Below are positions 51,302 to 61,132 of a stretch of DNA of 64,000 bases, piece after piece (the stretch's first letter is position 1; each line of letters starts with the position of its first letter). The notes beneath the pieces were generated by a model. The model made no database searches, was not told the origin of the DNA, and was given only the letters and a program-made list of their open reading frames with translations. Source of the stretch: Pedobacter sp. FW305-3-2-15-E-R2A2 (GTDB taxonomy: Bacteria; Bacteroidota; Bacteroidia; Sphingobacteriales; Sphingobacteriaceae). Where the stretch lies: positions 3,782,001-3,846,000 of the forward strand of contig NZ_CP151803.1 of the NCBI RefSeq assembly GCF_038446955.1. The letters run 5' to 3'. Position numbers and translations under genes: made by a program.

Positions 51302-53341
51302 CTACTTCAGATTTTCAATCACTGAGAACAGATATTTCAATGAATTTTTTTGATCTGCTGGTGTATCCATGCTGATTTCTCCGGCAAAGGTATTGCCATT
51401 CATCGGATAAGACCTGATATAAATATCTCCCAAAGAATTCAATGTTTTATTGGCTTTCTCGATTTTAGCAGGGCTTCCAAGTTCTTCAGCAGGAATTTTT
51501 CCTGCCAGTCTTTTCGGACTGAAGTAAGCCGCATAGTTATTCCCTAACAATGCGCTTTTATGTTTGCCGGAAACCTTAGCCTGATACGTATTGCTTACAA
51601 TCTGCTCCATTTCCGTGGCATTGGTACCTAAGAAAATCACCCCTTCTTTAATGGCGAAATATAAGGCGAGCGGGCTTTTAGGAATGGTCACTTCATAATA
51701 GCTGTTCTTACTTTTTACTACTTCTTTTTTTACACCATAAGCGATCAGTTTGTTGATCAGTCGGGTATCTTCAGTAGAGATCATTGCAAGGAAGTCCGGC
51801 AAAGTCTCTTTTTTCGTTTTCATAACTTCAGTAGTCTCAAAGTTTTCTTCGTTATAATCGTAAGATTTATAAGAAACTTCTTTTTGAGACAATCCGTTGA
51901 AAATAAAGATTCCGTCACCTTTGATCACTTTACTGATGGCTTCTTCATCTAATACTAAAGAGAAAAGGTCTGTCGCCATTCCGATTTCATCTGAATAAAG
52001 TGATCCGTAGATTTTAGAAACCAGTTTTGGGTATTCCTGCAGATACGCTTTAGTATCCATTGAATAGGCCATGTAACCAATCAATTTATCTTCATTTACA
52101 TATTTTAGAAAGGCCTTGTTTAGTTTTCTCTGGTGTATTTTCTTCAATACGCTGCCCATCTCTTCGCCAAAAGTCATTGCAGAACTGATGCGAATAGATT
52201 TTTCTTCCAGATACAATTTCGCATTTGCTGTTCCATAACCACTAAGGAAATTGAAATCCTTTAGATATGGAGTAGAAGGCATAAATGCTTTACCTAGTTT
52301 TTCTACACCTGCAACCCAAACACTGATTTCAGCTTTCTGATCTATGTTTTTAGTAAAGTCTGCGTTTTTCATAATGGAATTCTGGTCGGCACCAGCAAAA
52401 GCACCATCTATCATTTTAACCGTCCAACGCGCTACAACCGCAGTTTTGATCGTCTTGTCTTTGTAATAAGGTGAGTTTTTATCGTCGTAATAAGAGTAAG
52501 CCGTGTCTGCCATAACTGCTACACTATCAACAGCTTCTGCAGCTGCGGAGGCTGCATCCATATAGATATCTTCTGCAGGTTGAACCTTAACTGGTTTCTT
52601 TTTATAAGATTTCTTAGCCGATTTCTTTCCTTTTAATTTGGTTTTTCTGGATTTCGCCGACTGACTGCCTTTCTTTTTAACTCTTGCGCGTGGTTTAGGC
52701 TCCTCTACCATTACTTCAGTGGCATCCATTGCCTGATCGCCGGCCGCATCAACAGCGACATCTACCGCCTCCACTGCTGCAGCTGAATCTACCGCAACCG
52801 CTTCCTGGGCTACTTCGATAGCCGACATTCCGAAACGTTCACGAATTTCAGGGCGGTCAAAATAAGCACTTCTTCCATCCGCCAATACCATCAGTAACAT
52901 TTCATCATTCCAACGCATGATCTTCGAAGAGTCTGCATTGAAAAATGTTCTTTGTTTGCCATTGATGCTGAACTTCTTACCTGATTGCTCAAAGACTTTG
53001 TCCAGCTGAGCCAGATTTTTTACCGGAGCAAGAAAGCAGTTGTAGCTAACGCTATCGTTCGTTTGATTGTAGTAATAGAATGAAGAGGACAGGTTAAATC
53101 CAAAATCTTCCACACTGTTATAATTGTTGTTTTGTTCTTTTGCCAGTTTACTGAACATTTCCTTTCCGATAAACGTATTGTTGAATTCCTCAGCGGACAT
53201 CAGTTCAAGGAAGTTGTTTCCCTTAATCGTCATCACGGCCATGGCATCAGCTGGTATTTTACGGGAAAGGTCCTGGGCATTAACTGTCAGTGTACCGAGT
53301 AGAAAAGCACTGGTAACTGCAGATTTAAAAAAGTAATTCAT
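51302..53341 (-). CDS. Exported protein of DUF4836-like type with a lysine-rich insert
   Basis: 679 residues. A signal peptide (~22 residues, ending VNA) is followed by SRKIPADAMAVMTIKGNNFLELMSAEEF, a pattern I associate with DUF4836 proteins of Bacteroidota. Residues ~180-285 are low complexity: an Ala/Val/Asp-rich acidic stretch, then about 40 residues dominated by Lys/Arg/Ser (KKKGSQSAKSRKTK, KGKKSAKKSYKKK), then another Ala/Val-rich stretch. The rest is an ordinary mixed fold. It is not a known enzyme. Same strand as the flanking unknown genes. Confidence 0.7.
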   Translation of the reverse strand: MNYFFKSAVTSAFLLGTLTVNAQDLSRKIPADAMAVMTIKGNNFLELMSAEEFNNTFIGKEMFSKLAKEQNNNYNSVEDFGFNLSSSFYYYNQTNDSVSYNCFLAPVKNLAQLDKVFEQSGKKFSINGKQRTFFNADSSKIMRWNDEMLLMVLADGRSAYFDRPEIRERFGMSAIEVAQEAVAVDSAAAVEAVDVAVDAAGDQAMDATEVMVEEPKPRARVKKKGSQSAKSRKTKLKGKKSAKKSYKKKPVKVQPAEDIYMDAASAAAEAVDSVAVMADTAYSYYDDKNSPYYKDKTIKTAVVARWTVKMIDGAFAGADQNSIMKNADFTKNIDQKAEISVWVAGVEKLGKAFMPSTPYLKDFNFLSGYGTANAKLYLEEKSIRISSAMTFGEEMGSVLKKIHQRKLNKAFLKYVNEDKLIGYMAYSMDTKAYLQEYPKLVSKIYGSLYSDEIGMATDLFSLVLDEEAISKVIKGDGIFIFNGLSQKEVSYKSYDYNEENFETTEVMKTKKETLPDFLAMISTEDTRLINKLIAYGVKKEVVKSKNSYYEVTIPKSPLALYFAIKEGVIFLGTNATEMEQIVSNTYQAKVSGKHKSALLGNNYAAYFSPKRLAGKIPAEELGSPAKIEKANKTLNSLGDIYIRSYPMNGNTFAGEISMDTPADQKNSLKYLFSVIENLK

Positions 53342-53378
53342 GCGTAGATTGATAATTTAGATAGGTAAAAATGTAGAT

Positions 53379-54056
53379 TTATTTAGATAAAACAATTTTA
53401 TTTGAAATATTGGTTTTCCCGTTGATCAGGCCTAACATGCCGGTATTCAGCATGACTGCTTTTTTTGTCTTAGATACTTTGGCCAGGGGATTTGAACAGG
53501 TGCTTACCGGTTTTTCAAAACGGTAAATGCTGGTATAACTCGCTTCTTTAAATACGTTTTTAACTTCTGACTTGAGCTTATTATATTCGGTCAGGGCTTC
53601 TTTGGTGTGTGCGTAGCTTCGTTGAAAAGTATTGGTTTCCGGATTATAGCTGTAAGAAGAATTGTTGACGGCCTTAATTTTCATTTTCTTCAGCACATTT
53701 TGATTGACATTATTGATGTTGGAAATGTTCTTGAATGCAAAGCTGACACTGGCGATATAATTTTCCAGATCAACCGTCTTTTTCACATTGCTGATGCCGG
53801 GTGAGTTTTTAAGGTAAGCAACCACCTCATCCATTTCTTTGTGAATCTTTTGCTTTGAAGGAACTTTATACCCATTTACGCTATCTAAAAGCATAATAGA
53901 AGCCACTTTTGTTTTACTCGCACTCAGATTCACCGTCAAATTTACGGTCCCTGAGCCATTGGCAGCAACGTTAATTTCTTCTATAATCTGAAAACAGGAA
54001 GAAAACATGCCTACCAATAGTATTAATATAAAGTACCCCAAATTTCTCTTTATCAT
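53379..54056 (-). CDS. Hypothetical lipoprotein
   Basis: 225 residues. The lipoprotein signal (YFILILLVGMFSSC, lipidated Cys ~21) is followed by IIEEINVAANGSGTVNLTVNLS, a start seen in small exported proteins of this phylum. The body is rich in Asn, Ser and Lys. It ends 37 bp before the start of the 51302 gene on the same strand, so the three unknown exported proteins (49849, 51302, 53379) may form one functional group. Confidence 0.7.
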   Translation of the reverse strand: MIKRNLGYFILILLVGMFSSCFQIIEEINVAANGSGTVNLTVNLSASKTKVASIMLLDSVNGYKVPSKQKIHKEMDEVVAYLKNSPGISNVKKTVDLENYIASVSFAFKNISNINNVNQNVLKKMKIKAVNNSSYSYNPETNTFQRSYAHTKEALTEYNKLKSEVKNVFKEASYTSIYRFEKPVSTCSNPLAKVSKTKKAVMLNTGMLGLINGKTNISNKIVLSK

Positions 54057-54153
54057 GTGCGATTTAACAATATTAAAAATATATAATTTCGCAAAGATAT
54101 AATTTAGTCCTTTAATATTTAGGATGAATATGCATCTGTAGGCTTTTTGTATA

Positions 54154-55266
54154 CTATTTCAGTGACTTAACAATTTCATTTAGCAAATATTCTTTAGGAT
54201 CTGACGCATATTCCCAGAACATCACCCCGGCCATACCCTGATTGGTCACATATTTGCACTTCTCCCTCACCGACCATTCGTCATCATAAGTGATTAAAGT
54301 ACGGCTATCGGCATTGAAAAGATAAGAAGCTTTTGCATCCTGATCTTTAAACTCTTTGAAACCTTTTTTATTGATCAGACTGTCTCTAATTTTACTAAAG
54401 CCGCTTCCGAACTCCCCGGTAACATAACCTGCGCCCAATCCTGTGGTGCTTCCTGCTGCTACCTTCGAGTTTCTTCCGTAAAAGGCAATGCCCATCACCA
54501 GCTTCGAGGCAGGTACTCCGCCAGCGATATAAGCCCTGATGGCTTTATCTGCCGAGTTTTCTGTTGGATAAAGTTTGGAAGGATATAAATTAGTATGGTG
54601 TCCGGCGATCTTCCCGGAATAGAAATCATAAGTCATGAGGTTGATGTAATCCAGATAAGCAGCGGCCTTATCCATTTCCGTATGTTTTAGAAAATCTGGA
54701 AAGCCGCCCACAGCGGTGGTCAGTAATTTCTTTGCGCCGCTTTCTTTTTCCAGCACATCAAGTTCCTTTCTCAATGCCTCAAACATCAGTGTAAAATTCT
54801 GCTTGTCTTCTGGTCTGACCACATTTCCCTCTTCTCCGGCCTGGGCCGGGTATTCCCAGTCAATATCCACCCCATCCAAATGATACTTTCTAATAATATC
54901 TACTGCACTTATAGCAAAAGCAGCCCTGGAAGTATCCGTCAGCATGGCATCTGAAAAGTTTTCACTCCATGCCCAACCGCCTATGGAAATCAAAATTTTT
55001 AAAGCCGGATTTTTCTTTTTCAGGAGCAAGAGCTTGCGGAAATTAACGGTATCTGTTTTTTCATTGGTCAGAAATGCACGGTTACGCTGGACATCCACAA
55101 AAGCATAATTGATATGTGTCAGTTTCTCTGCAGCGATCAAATCGGCATTAACAAGGCCCCTGAAGCCACCTACGTAGCCAATTACGACTTTCTGAGGGCG
55201 CTCTTTCTTCATAGCGCCAAACAATATCACCAACAGGAATAAAACCAGCGTTCTTTTCATCTTCAT
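54154..55266 (-). CDS. Glycoside hydrolase family 18 chitinase
   Basis: 370 residues from the ATG at 55266 (another Met is at 55260; a longer frame to 55338 is unlikely). A signal peptide-like helix (RTLVLFLLVILFGAM) precedes a GH18 barrel with the catalytic DxxDxDxE motif in LDGVDIDWEYP (~130), the substrate strand KILISIGGWAWS, and the late YDDEWSVREKCKYV / GVMFWEY. It cleaves chitin or related GlcNAc polymers outside the cytoplasm. There is no chitin-binding module and no linked transporter. Confidence 0.93.
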   Translation of the reverse strand: MKMKRTLVLFLLVILFGAMKKERPQKVVIGYVGGFRGLVNADLIAAEKLTHINYAFVDVQRNRAFLTNEKTDTVNFRKLLLLKKKNPALKILISIGGWAWSENFSDAMLTDTSRAAFAISAVDIIRKYHLDGVDIDWEYPAQAGEEGNVVRPEDKQNFTLMFEALRKELDVLEKESGAKKLLTTAVGGFPDFLKHTEMDKAAAYLDYINLMTYDFYSGKIAGHHTNLYPSKLYPTENSADKAIRAYIAGGVPASKLVMGIAFYGRNSKVAAGSTTGLGAGYVTGEFGSGFSKIRDSLINKKGFKEFKDQDAKASYLFNADSRTLITYDDEWSVREKCKYVTNQGMAGVMFWEYASDPKEYLLNEIVKSLK

Positions 55267-55453
55267 AAAATCAATGTTAATTTCATTTCTATTAAAGCTA
55301 TCAAATATTATGATAAAATGAAAAGGATGTCGAGGCAAAGCCCCTTGCTATAACGACAGCCGTTGCATGTAATTAAAGAATTACCAAAATATAAAAAAAA
55401 ATGAGCCTTATCTCCCCTAATAATTGCAATTTAGGCCTCAAAATGAAACCGGC

Positions 55454-56488
55454 ATGAACAACAGTATCACCTTAAAGGATATTGCGAAAGCGCTCCATCT
55501 ATCTACTTCCACGATATCCAAAGCCCTGAACGACAGTTACGAAATTGGTGAGGAAACCAAGAAAAGAGTGATGGCTTATGCCAAGGAACATCATTATGTT
55601 CCTAACCGGATGGCCAAGGGTTTAAAACAAGGAAAAAGCAGGTCTATTGGCGTGGTGGTTTGCTCATTGGATAACAATGTGATTGCGCAAATGCTGGATG
55701 GGATTGATAAGGTCAGCACAGGAAAGTCTTACCAGATCATCATCATGCAAAGCAAGGAGTCTCAGGCACAAGAGATTGCCTGTATAGATTTATTGTATGC
55801 CGGAGGGATAGACGGTCTGCTCATTTCTCCAGCCTGCGAGACGATCGATTTCAGCTACCTTAAAGCCTTGCAGGCTTCGGGTTTACCAGTGGTACTTTTC
55901 GACCGGCTGACGGATCAAATGGAGACCCATAAGGTCGGGGCCGATAATTTTAAAGGCGCTTATGATGCCACCATGCATTTAATTGAAAACGGATACAGGC
56001 GGATTGCGCACTTAAATACCAATACCAACCTGAGCATCTCTATCGATCGTCTGAATGGATATAAAGCGGCACTGGCTGATCAGAAAATCGAATTTAAAAC
56101 GGCCTATCTCAGGTCTTGTGACTATACGGATACGAACCGGCTCAATGCGGATCTGGAGCAGGCGATCAAATATTATATGTCTTTACCGGAACCACCGGAT
56201 GCGATCTTTACCACAACAGATCAAATTACCACCAGGTGTGTCACTTTGCTGAATAAATTAGGCTATCACATCCCCGGGGATGTTGCTTTGATCGGATTCA
56301 CCAATACAGAACTGGCCGATGCCATGAACCCTGCGTTGAGTACCATACATCAGCCAGCTTTTGAAATCGGACAGCTTGCTGCCGATAAATTGATTTCTTT
56401 AATTGAGCGGAAGCATCCGGAAGAGGGTTTTGAAACCATTAAGTTAAAAACCCAGATCCTGGTGAGGTCTTCCAGCCAGAAGAACTAA
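55454..56488 (+). CDS. LacI family transcriptional regulator
   Basis: 344 residues from the ATG at 55454; a TTG frame at 55424 adds ten unrelated residues. The LacI helix-turn-helix and hinge are clear (ITLKDIAKALHLSTSTISKALNDSYEIGEETKKRVMAYAKEHHYVPNRMAKGLKQG), followed by a periplasmic-binding-protein-like sugar sensor. It is convergent with uxuA, with 4-bp overlapping stop regions, so it likely controls uronate genes here or elsewhere. Confidence 0.93.
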   Translation: MNNSITLKDIAKALHLSTSTISKALNDSYEIGEETKKRVMAYAKEHHYVPNRMAKGLKQGKSRSIGVVVCSLDNNVIAQMLDGIDKVSTGKSYQIIIMQSKESQAQEIACIDLLYAGGIDGLLISPACETIDFSYLKALQASGLPVVLFDRLTDQMETHKVGADNFKGAYDATMHLIENGYRRIAHLNTNTNLSISIDRLNGYKAALADQKIEFKTAYLRSCDYTDTNRLNADLEQAIKYYMSLPEPPDAIFTTTDQITTRCVTLLNKLGYHIPGDVALIGFTNTELADAMNPALSTIHQPAFEIGQLAADKLISLIERKHPEEGFETIKLKTQILVRSSSQKN

Positions 56489-57660
56489 TAATTTCCGGTA
56501 ATGCCCAATTCCAATCCACGCAACTCTGCAAGTCCGCGTAAGCGTCCTATTGCGGAATAACCTGGATTTGTTTGTTTATGGAGGTCATCCAGCATCTGGT
56601 GACCATGATCAGGACGGAAAGGAATCGGTTGTTTCCGAAGTGCATTTTCCTTCACGATTGCTTTCATTACCTCATACATATTCACATCGCCACCCAGATG
56701 GTCCGCTTCATAAAAGTTTCCTTCTTCATCTTTGGTCACATTTCTAAGGTGTAGAAAATGAACCCGTTCTTTTACCGCTTCGAAGATTTCAGGCAGGTTA
56801 TTGTCCATCCCTGCACCCAATGATCCGGTGCAAAAGCAAATGCCATTAAATTCCTGATTTACACTGTTGATAATGTGAAGCAGATCCGCTTTAGTGCTTG
56901 CAATTCTTGGAAGCCCTAAGATCGGATAAGGAGGATCATCGGGATGAATGGTCATTTTGATGCCCTCTTCTTCACAAACTTCGGAGATGCCATTCAGAAA
57001 CCAGATCAGGTTTTCTTTAAGTCCTTCCGTACCAATGGCTTTATATTCGTCAATACTGCTGCGCAAAGCTTCCAGCTCGATTTCTTTTTCATTCGGAATG
57101 CCCATCAGCACATTGATCCTTAGCAGCTCCAGTTCTGAGGGACTTAATTCGGCATAACGTTGCGCTGCTTTGGTACGAATCTTTTCCTCATAATCTGCTG
57201 CTGCTCCTTCTCTTTTTAAAATGAAAAGGTCAAAAACGGCAAGGTCTGTCCAATTAAAATAAAGCGCTTTGGAACCATCTTCCATCACCAGGTCCAACTG
57301 CGTACGCGTCCAGTCGAGCACAGGCATGAAGTTATAACATACCGTTTTGATTCCGCAGGAAGCGAGGTTTTTCAAGCTTGTTTTATAATTCTCCAGATAC
57401 TGACCTGCATCTGCACGCCGGGTTTTAATGGCTTCATGAACAGGTACACTTTCCACTACTGCCCAATTTAATCCGGCAGCTTCAATAATTGATTTGCGTT
57501 CCTGAATGTCAGCCAATGGCCAGACTTCACCATGTGGGATATGGTGTAGCGCGCTGACAATCCCAGTTGCTCCTGCCTGTTTAACATCCTGCAGGCTTAC
57601 CGGATCAGATGGCCCGTACCAGCGCCAGGTCTGAGCTAATTTATGATTCTTTTTATCCAT
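56485..57660 (-). CDS. uxuA: Mannonate dehydratase
   Basis: 391 residues from the ATG at 57660 (MDKKNHKLAQTWRWYGP), close to E. coli UxuA in length. Signature segments: AGATGIVSALHHIPHGEVW, MTIHPDDPPYPILGLPRI, CFCTGSLGAG, HLRN and FRPDHGHQM, which carry the metal-binding His, Cys and Asp. It dehydrates D-mannonate to 2-keto-3-deoxygluconate in glucuronate catabolism. The reductase gene is 4 bp upstream in the same operon. Confidence 0.97.
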   Translation of the reverse strand: MDKKNHKLAQTWRWYGPSDPVSLQDVKQAGATGIVSALHHIPHGEVWPLADIQERKSIIEAAGLNWAVVESVPVHEAIKTRRADAGQYLENYKTSLKNLASCGIKTVCYNFMPVLDWTRTQLDLVMEDGSKALYFNWTDLAVFDLFILKREGAAADYEEKIRTKAAQRYAELSPSELELLRINVLMGIPNEKEIELEALRSSIDEYKAIGTEGLKENLIWFLNGISEVCEEEGIKMTIHPDDPPYPILGLPRIASTKADLLHIINSVNQEFNGICFCTGSLGAGMDNNLPEIFEAVKERVHFLHLRNVTKDEEGNFYEADHLGGDVNMYEVMKAIVKENALRKQPIPFRPDHGHQMLDDLHKQTNPGYSAIGRLRGLAELRGLELGITGNY

Positions 57661-57664
57661 TGTC

Positions 57665-58486
57665 TTATACGCCGCTATAGGCATTAAATCCACCATCAAC
57701 TAATATTGTTTCTCCATTTACGAAAGCAGAAGCATCGCTCAGCAAATAAATCAGCGTTCCATTGAGCTCTTCCGGATTCCCCAGTCTGCCGAAGGGTGTA
57801 TGGTTTACGAAACGTTGTGCACGATCGGTATAAGAACCATCTGTATTCGTCAACAAAGAGCGGTTTTGCTCGGTTAAAAAGACACCAGGTGCCAGTGCAT
57901 TCACCCGTACACGGTCGCCATATCGTTGAGCCAGCTCTACAGCCATCCATTTGGTATAACCTTCTATTGCAGTTTTTCCCATGGTATAGCCCAACACTCT
58001 TGTTAAAGGTCTCTGTGCAGCCAGTGAAGAGATGTTCACGATAGAGCCTTTTCCTTTCTCTGCGATGACCCTTCCAAACACATGAGTTGGAAGCACCGTT
58101 CCGAAAAGATTGAGCTCTACCGCTTTTTGAGTATCTGCAATATTGATATCGAATATGTTCTGATCAGGGGCAATCGTTGCCCCCGGAATGTTTCCACCGG
58201 CTGCATTTACGAGGCCATCAATGGTTCCCCAGGCATTTAAAATTTGTGTTCTTGCTGCAATCAGGGCTTCTTCATTCAACACATCAGTGATCACTGCGAT
58301 GGCTTCACCCCCATTTACGGTGATGGCTTTCACCCTTTCATTTGCTTTTTCTTCATTTCTGCCTAAAATGGCCACTTTAGCTCCTGCAGCAGCGACTGCC
58401 AGGGCAAATGACTCTCCCAGTACACCGGTAGCTCCGGTGATTACAATCACCTTATTTTCTAATGAAAACAGATCTTTGCCATTCAT
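57665..58486 (-). CDS. SDR-type oxidoreductase, probable D-mannonate (fructuronate) oxidoreductase
   Basis: 273 residues. NAD(P)-binding GATGVLGE (18-25), NAAGG, catalytic Ser in NISSLAAQ, and the Tyr-x3-Lys in GYTMGKTAIEG; typical SDR length. Being 4 bp before uxuA it most likely reduces D-fructuronate to D-mannonate, the UxuB step. E. coli UxuB is a long-chain dehydrogenase, so this would be the non-homologous SDR version. The function is inferred from the neighbour. Confidence 0.88.
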   Translation of the reverse strand: MNGKDLFSLENKVIVITGATGVLGESFALAVAAAGAKVAILGRNEEKANERVKAITVNGGEAIAVITDVLNEEALIAARTQILNAWGTIDGLVNAAGGNIPGATIAPDQNIFDINIADTQKAVELNLFGTVLPTHVFGRVIAEKGKGSIVNISSLAAQRPLTRVLGYTMGKTAIEGYTKWMAVELAQRYGDRVRVNALAPGVFLTEQNRSLLTNTDGSYTDRAQRFVNHTPFGRLGNPEELNGTLIYLLSDASAFVNGETILVDGGFNAYSGV

Positions 58487-58591
58487 AATTTAAGTTTATA
58501 TAGGTTAAATACTTCATTCAATGTTAATGAAATTTAGCCTCGTATAACTACGATCCTTCTTAAATATTTACGATAACGTTTGCGTTTTACC

Positions 58592-59815
58592 TTATCTGTT
58601 GAGCTCAAAATTGCCGACTTCCATTCCGTTGTCTGCGAGCATGCGGAGCGAGAGCTGGCGCTGATTGGCTTTCAGTTTAATCAAAGTCCGCTTTCCATCC
58701 TTTGGACCTCCGCCGATGATGATGGGGAACTGATGTCCTTCCTCCGCCGGATGAACCTTATAGGTATGGGTATGTCCGCAGATCATCAGGTCAATCTTAT
58801 ATTTGTTAAACAAGGGGCCAAAAACCTCCCTGCAATGTAAGGTGCCATGTCCATCACCGGAATGGTAATGAGGGATGTGCATGATGACCACTTTAAACTT
58901 AGCCTTTTTGTACGCTTTGCTTTTCAATTGTGTTTCCAGCCAAACGGCTTGTTTTCTCCTATAAGTATCAAAATCAATCAGTCCAGCATAAACCGGATGG
59001 TTGTCTTCTTTGTCTTCTCCGGTGTCCAGGGCAATAAAATGTACCGGTCCTCTGGTAAAACTGAAGTATTGTCCGCCATCTATATTGTGAAAATAGGCAG
59101 GCAACTGGCGTGCAAACTTCCCTCTCGTTTCGTGATTCCCACGGATAAACATAAAAGGTTTGCTGCTGGCAAAAGAACTGGTGCAGGGAATGATCATATT
59201 TTTGATGATCTGATTCTCATCCGTTTGATAATCAAAAATATCGCCGTTAAAGAAGACAAAGTCGTAGGGATCATTTCCATTTAATGCCATCAGCTGAGGA
59301 ATGCTCTGTGGCCGGTCATGGATGTCGTTCATGATCAATAAAGAAACCTCATCTGCATTTGCAGCGGGCGTTTTAAATTCATAAGGGCTACTTTCGATCG
59401 TTTCTCCATAACTGATCTTATAAGGCTCATAACTGAGGATCTCTTTTGAGAACACTTTATAAGTATAAGTCGTTCCTGGTTTTAAATCTTTCAGACTGAT
59501 CTTATGCAAACGATCATTTGCATCGACCATTCCGTCGGTCACCGCATGTATTTTCTTTATGGCAGCTTCCCCTTCCCGGAGTTCTACCCAGCTGTAACAG
59601 TCTTTTGCTGTGATCCACATTAAGGTCATGCTATCCGGAGCGGGATGCTGAAGATAAGGTGGCGTTAGAAACACATGGTCTGTGGCTGGTAGCGCATCTT
59701 TTGATTCCGTAGCGGAGTCCGCTAAGGAGGCAAGTGGTGAGATGGCGAGCCCGAGAATACTTGTTTTAGAAACTAATCCGATAAAGTCTCTCCGTTTAAA
59801 TTTTTCCTGGTTCAT
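58592..59815 (-). CDS. Secreted purple-acid-phosphatase-like metallophosphoesterase
   Basis: 407 residues. A KRRDFIG twin-arginine-like signal leads into a fibronectin-III-like N-domain (PYLQHPAPDSMTLMWITAKDCYSWVELRE...LKPGTTYTYKV) as in purple acid phosphatases. The metal motifs are MNDIHD, NGDIFDY, RGNHETRG, MHIPHYH and CGHTHTYKV. It would hydrolyse phosphate esters in the periplasm. It is unrelated in architecture to the lipoprotein phosphoesterase at 16005. Confidence 0.88.
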   Translation of the reverse strand: MNQEKFKRRDFIGLVSKTSILGLAISPLASLADSATESKDALPATDHVFLTPPYLQHPAPDSMTLMWITAKDCYSWVELREGEAAIKKIHAVTDGMVDANDRLHKISLKDLKPGTTYTYKVFSKEILSYEPYKISYGETIESSPYEFKTPAANADEVSLLIMNDIHDRPQSIPQLMALNGNDPYDFVFFNGDIFDYQTDENQIIKNMIIPCTSSFASSKPFMFIRGNHETRGKFARQLPAYFHNIDGGQYFSFTRGPVHFIALDTGEDKEDNHPVYAGLIDFDTYRRKQAVWLETQLKSKAYKKAKFKVVIMHIPHYHSGDGHGTLHCREVFGPLFNKYKIDLMICGHTHTYKVHPAEEGHQFPIIIGGGPKDGKRTLIKLKANQRQLSLRMLADNGMEVGNFELNR

Positions 59816-59878
59816 GTTTGTGGTTGAAATGAACCTGCAAATAAAGCCTTTAGCCCAGATAAATACAAAGACTAACGA

Positions 59879-61132
59879 TTAAAAACTGATGATAAAGGAA
59901 TGTCTTCCATTTTCATACTGATAGCTGAGTTTAAAGCGGTATAAATTACAGATCTGCCTTGAAATGGCCAATCCAAGGCCCATTCCTTCAGAGCTGGCAG
60001 TTTTGTTAAAACGCTCAAAAGTCCGGGTATCGTCTAATGCAACGGCAATACCGGTGTTGCTAAATATCAATTGATCAGCGCTTAGTAAAATATCAATATG
60101 ACCTGATTTCAAATTATGACGAATGGCATTGCTCATCAGGTTATTTAACAGGATATCTGCCAGGTATTTACTCATAGAAACGGTTTTTGCTTCCAGATTT
60201 AAACTGATGCTGATCTCGTTAGATTGTAGCAACTCCTGAAATTGTCGTGCCTTTTGATTCAGCAACTCTTTCAAGTCGATCAGTTCCTCATTTTTTATCA
60301 GGTTGTTTTCAATTTTCGCGAGCAGTAATAGAGAATGACTTAAACGGGATAAACGTCCTATAGCCAGATAAATATCTTCAATCAACTCCCCTTGCTGGTC
60401 GCTGAACCCTGCGGTTTGTAACAGCGTATCCAGCTTTGAATTGATCACCGCAAGTGGTGTCATCATTTCATGTGATGCATTATCCGTAAAAGACTTTAGT
60501 TCCTTGTAGTCCTGCTTAACGCGCTGGGACATCGCTAAAACTGCCTGGTTGAGTTCCGTAAATTCATCAACCTTGCTAAACTCCGCATTGATTTCATTTT
60601 TATCAGCCAGATTAAAGGCTTTCATTTGATCAAGCATGCTGTAAAATGGGCGCCATAAACTATTTAACAAGAAACGGTTGAGGAGAAAAAGCAGGAGGAG
60701 TAAAAATGTCGTAATTCCCAATGTAATCAGAAAAATCAGCTTAACCAGGCCTTCCGCTTCCAGTCTGGATTTTACTACGGTTACTTCAAATAGCTGCTTG
60801 TTTACCACGATATAAGTCAGCAGGCTTCTTCCCGGTTCTGCTTCATTTTCCTTCTCATTCAGGTAAACGCAATTGCTGAAAGTCCGTACCAGGCTATCGG
60901 CCTTTTTTAGGGGTCTGTAGCTTACTTTCTGGTCCTGAAAATCACCCGGAAGCGGAAGTTTACGATACTTACTGACATAAGCCCTGATCTCATCCTCTTC
61001 AATCCTAAGGTCTCTGTCGAGTTTTTCTGTTAATATAAAATGGATCACTATATAGTAAATAACTCCGGTAAGGAGCAATACAATTAGGGAAACAACCAGG
61101 TTTACCCGGTTATATCGACTGGCAAGTTTCAT
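59879..61132 (-). CDS. Sensor histidine kinase (OmpR-partner type)
   Basis: 417 residues. Two membrane helices (~11-34 and ~131-155) flank a ~95-residue periplasmic sensor. The HisKA histidine is H221 (SFTDNASHEMMTPLAV); then NNLMSNAIRH and GMGLGLAISRQI. The start codon overlaps the stop of the response regulator gene by 4 bp, so the two are translationally coupled. Confidence 0.95.
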   Translation of the reverse strand: MKLASRYNRVNLVVSLIVLLLTGVIYYIVIHFILTEKLDRDLRIEEDEIRAYVSKYRKLPLPGDFQDQKVSYRPLKKADSLVRTFSNCVYLNEKENEAEPGRSLLTYIVVNKQLFEVTVVKSRLEAEGLVKLIFLITLGITTFLLLLLFLLNRFLLNSLWRPFYSMLDQMKAFNLADKNEINAEFSKVDEFTELNQAVLAMSQRVKQDYKELKSFTDNASHEMMTPLAVINSKLDTLLQTAGFSDQQGELIEDIYLAIGRLSRLSHSLLLLAKIENNLIKNEELIDLKELLNQKARQFQELLQSNEISISLNLEAKTVSMSKYLADILLNNLMSNAIRHNLKSGHIDILLSADQLIFSNTGIAVALDDTRTFERFNKTASSEGMGLGLAISRQICNLYRFKLSYQYENGRHSFIISF

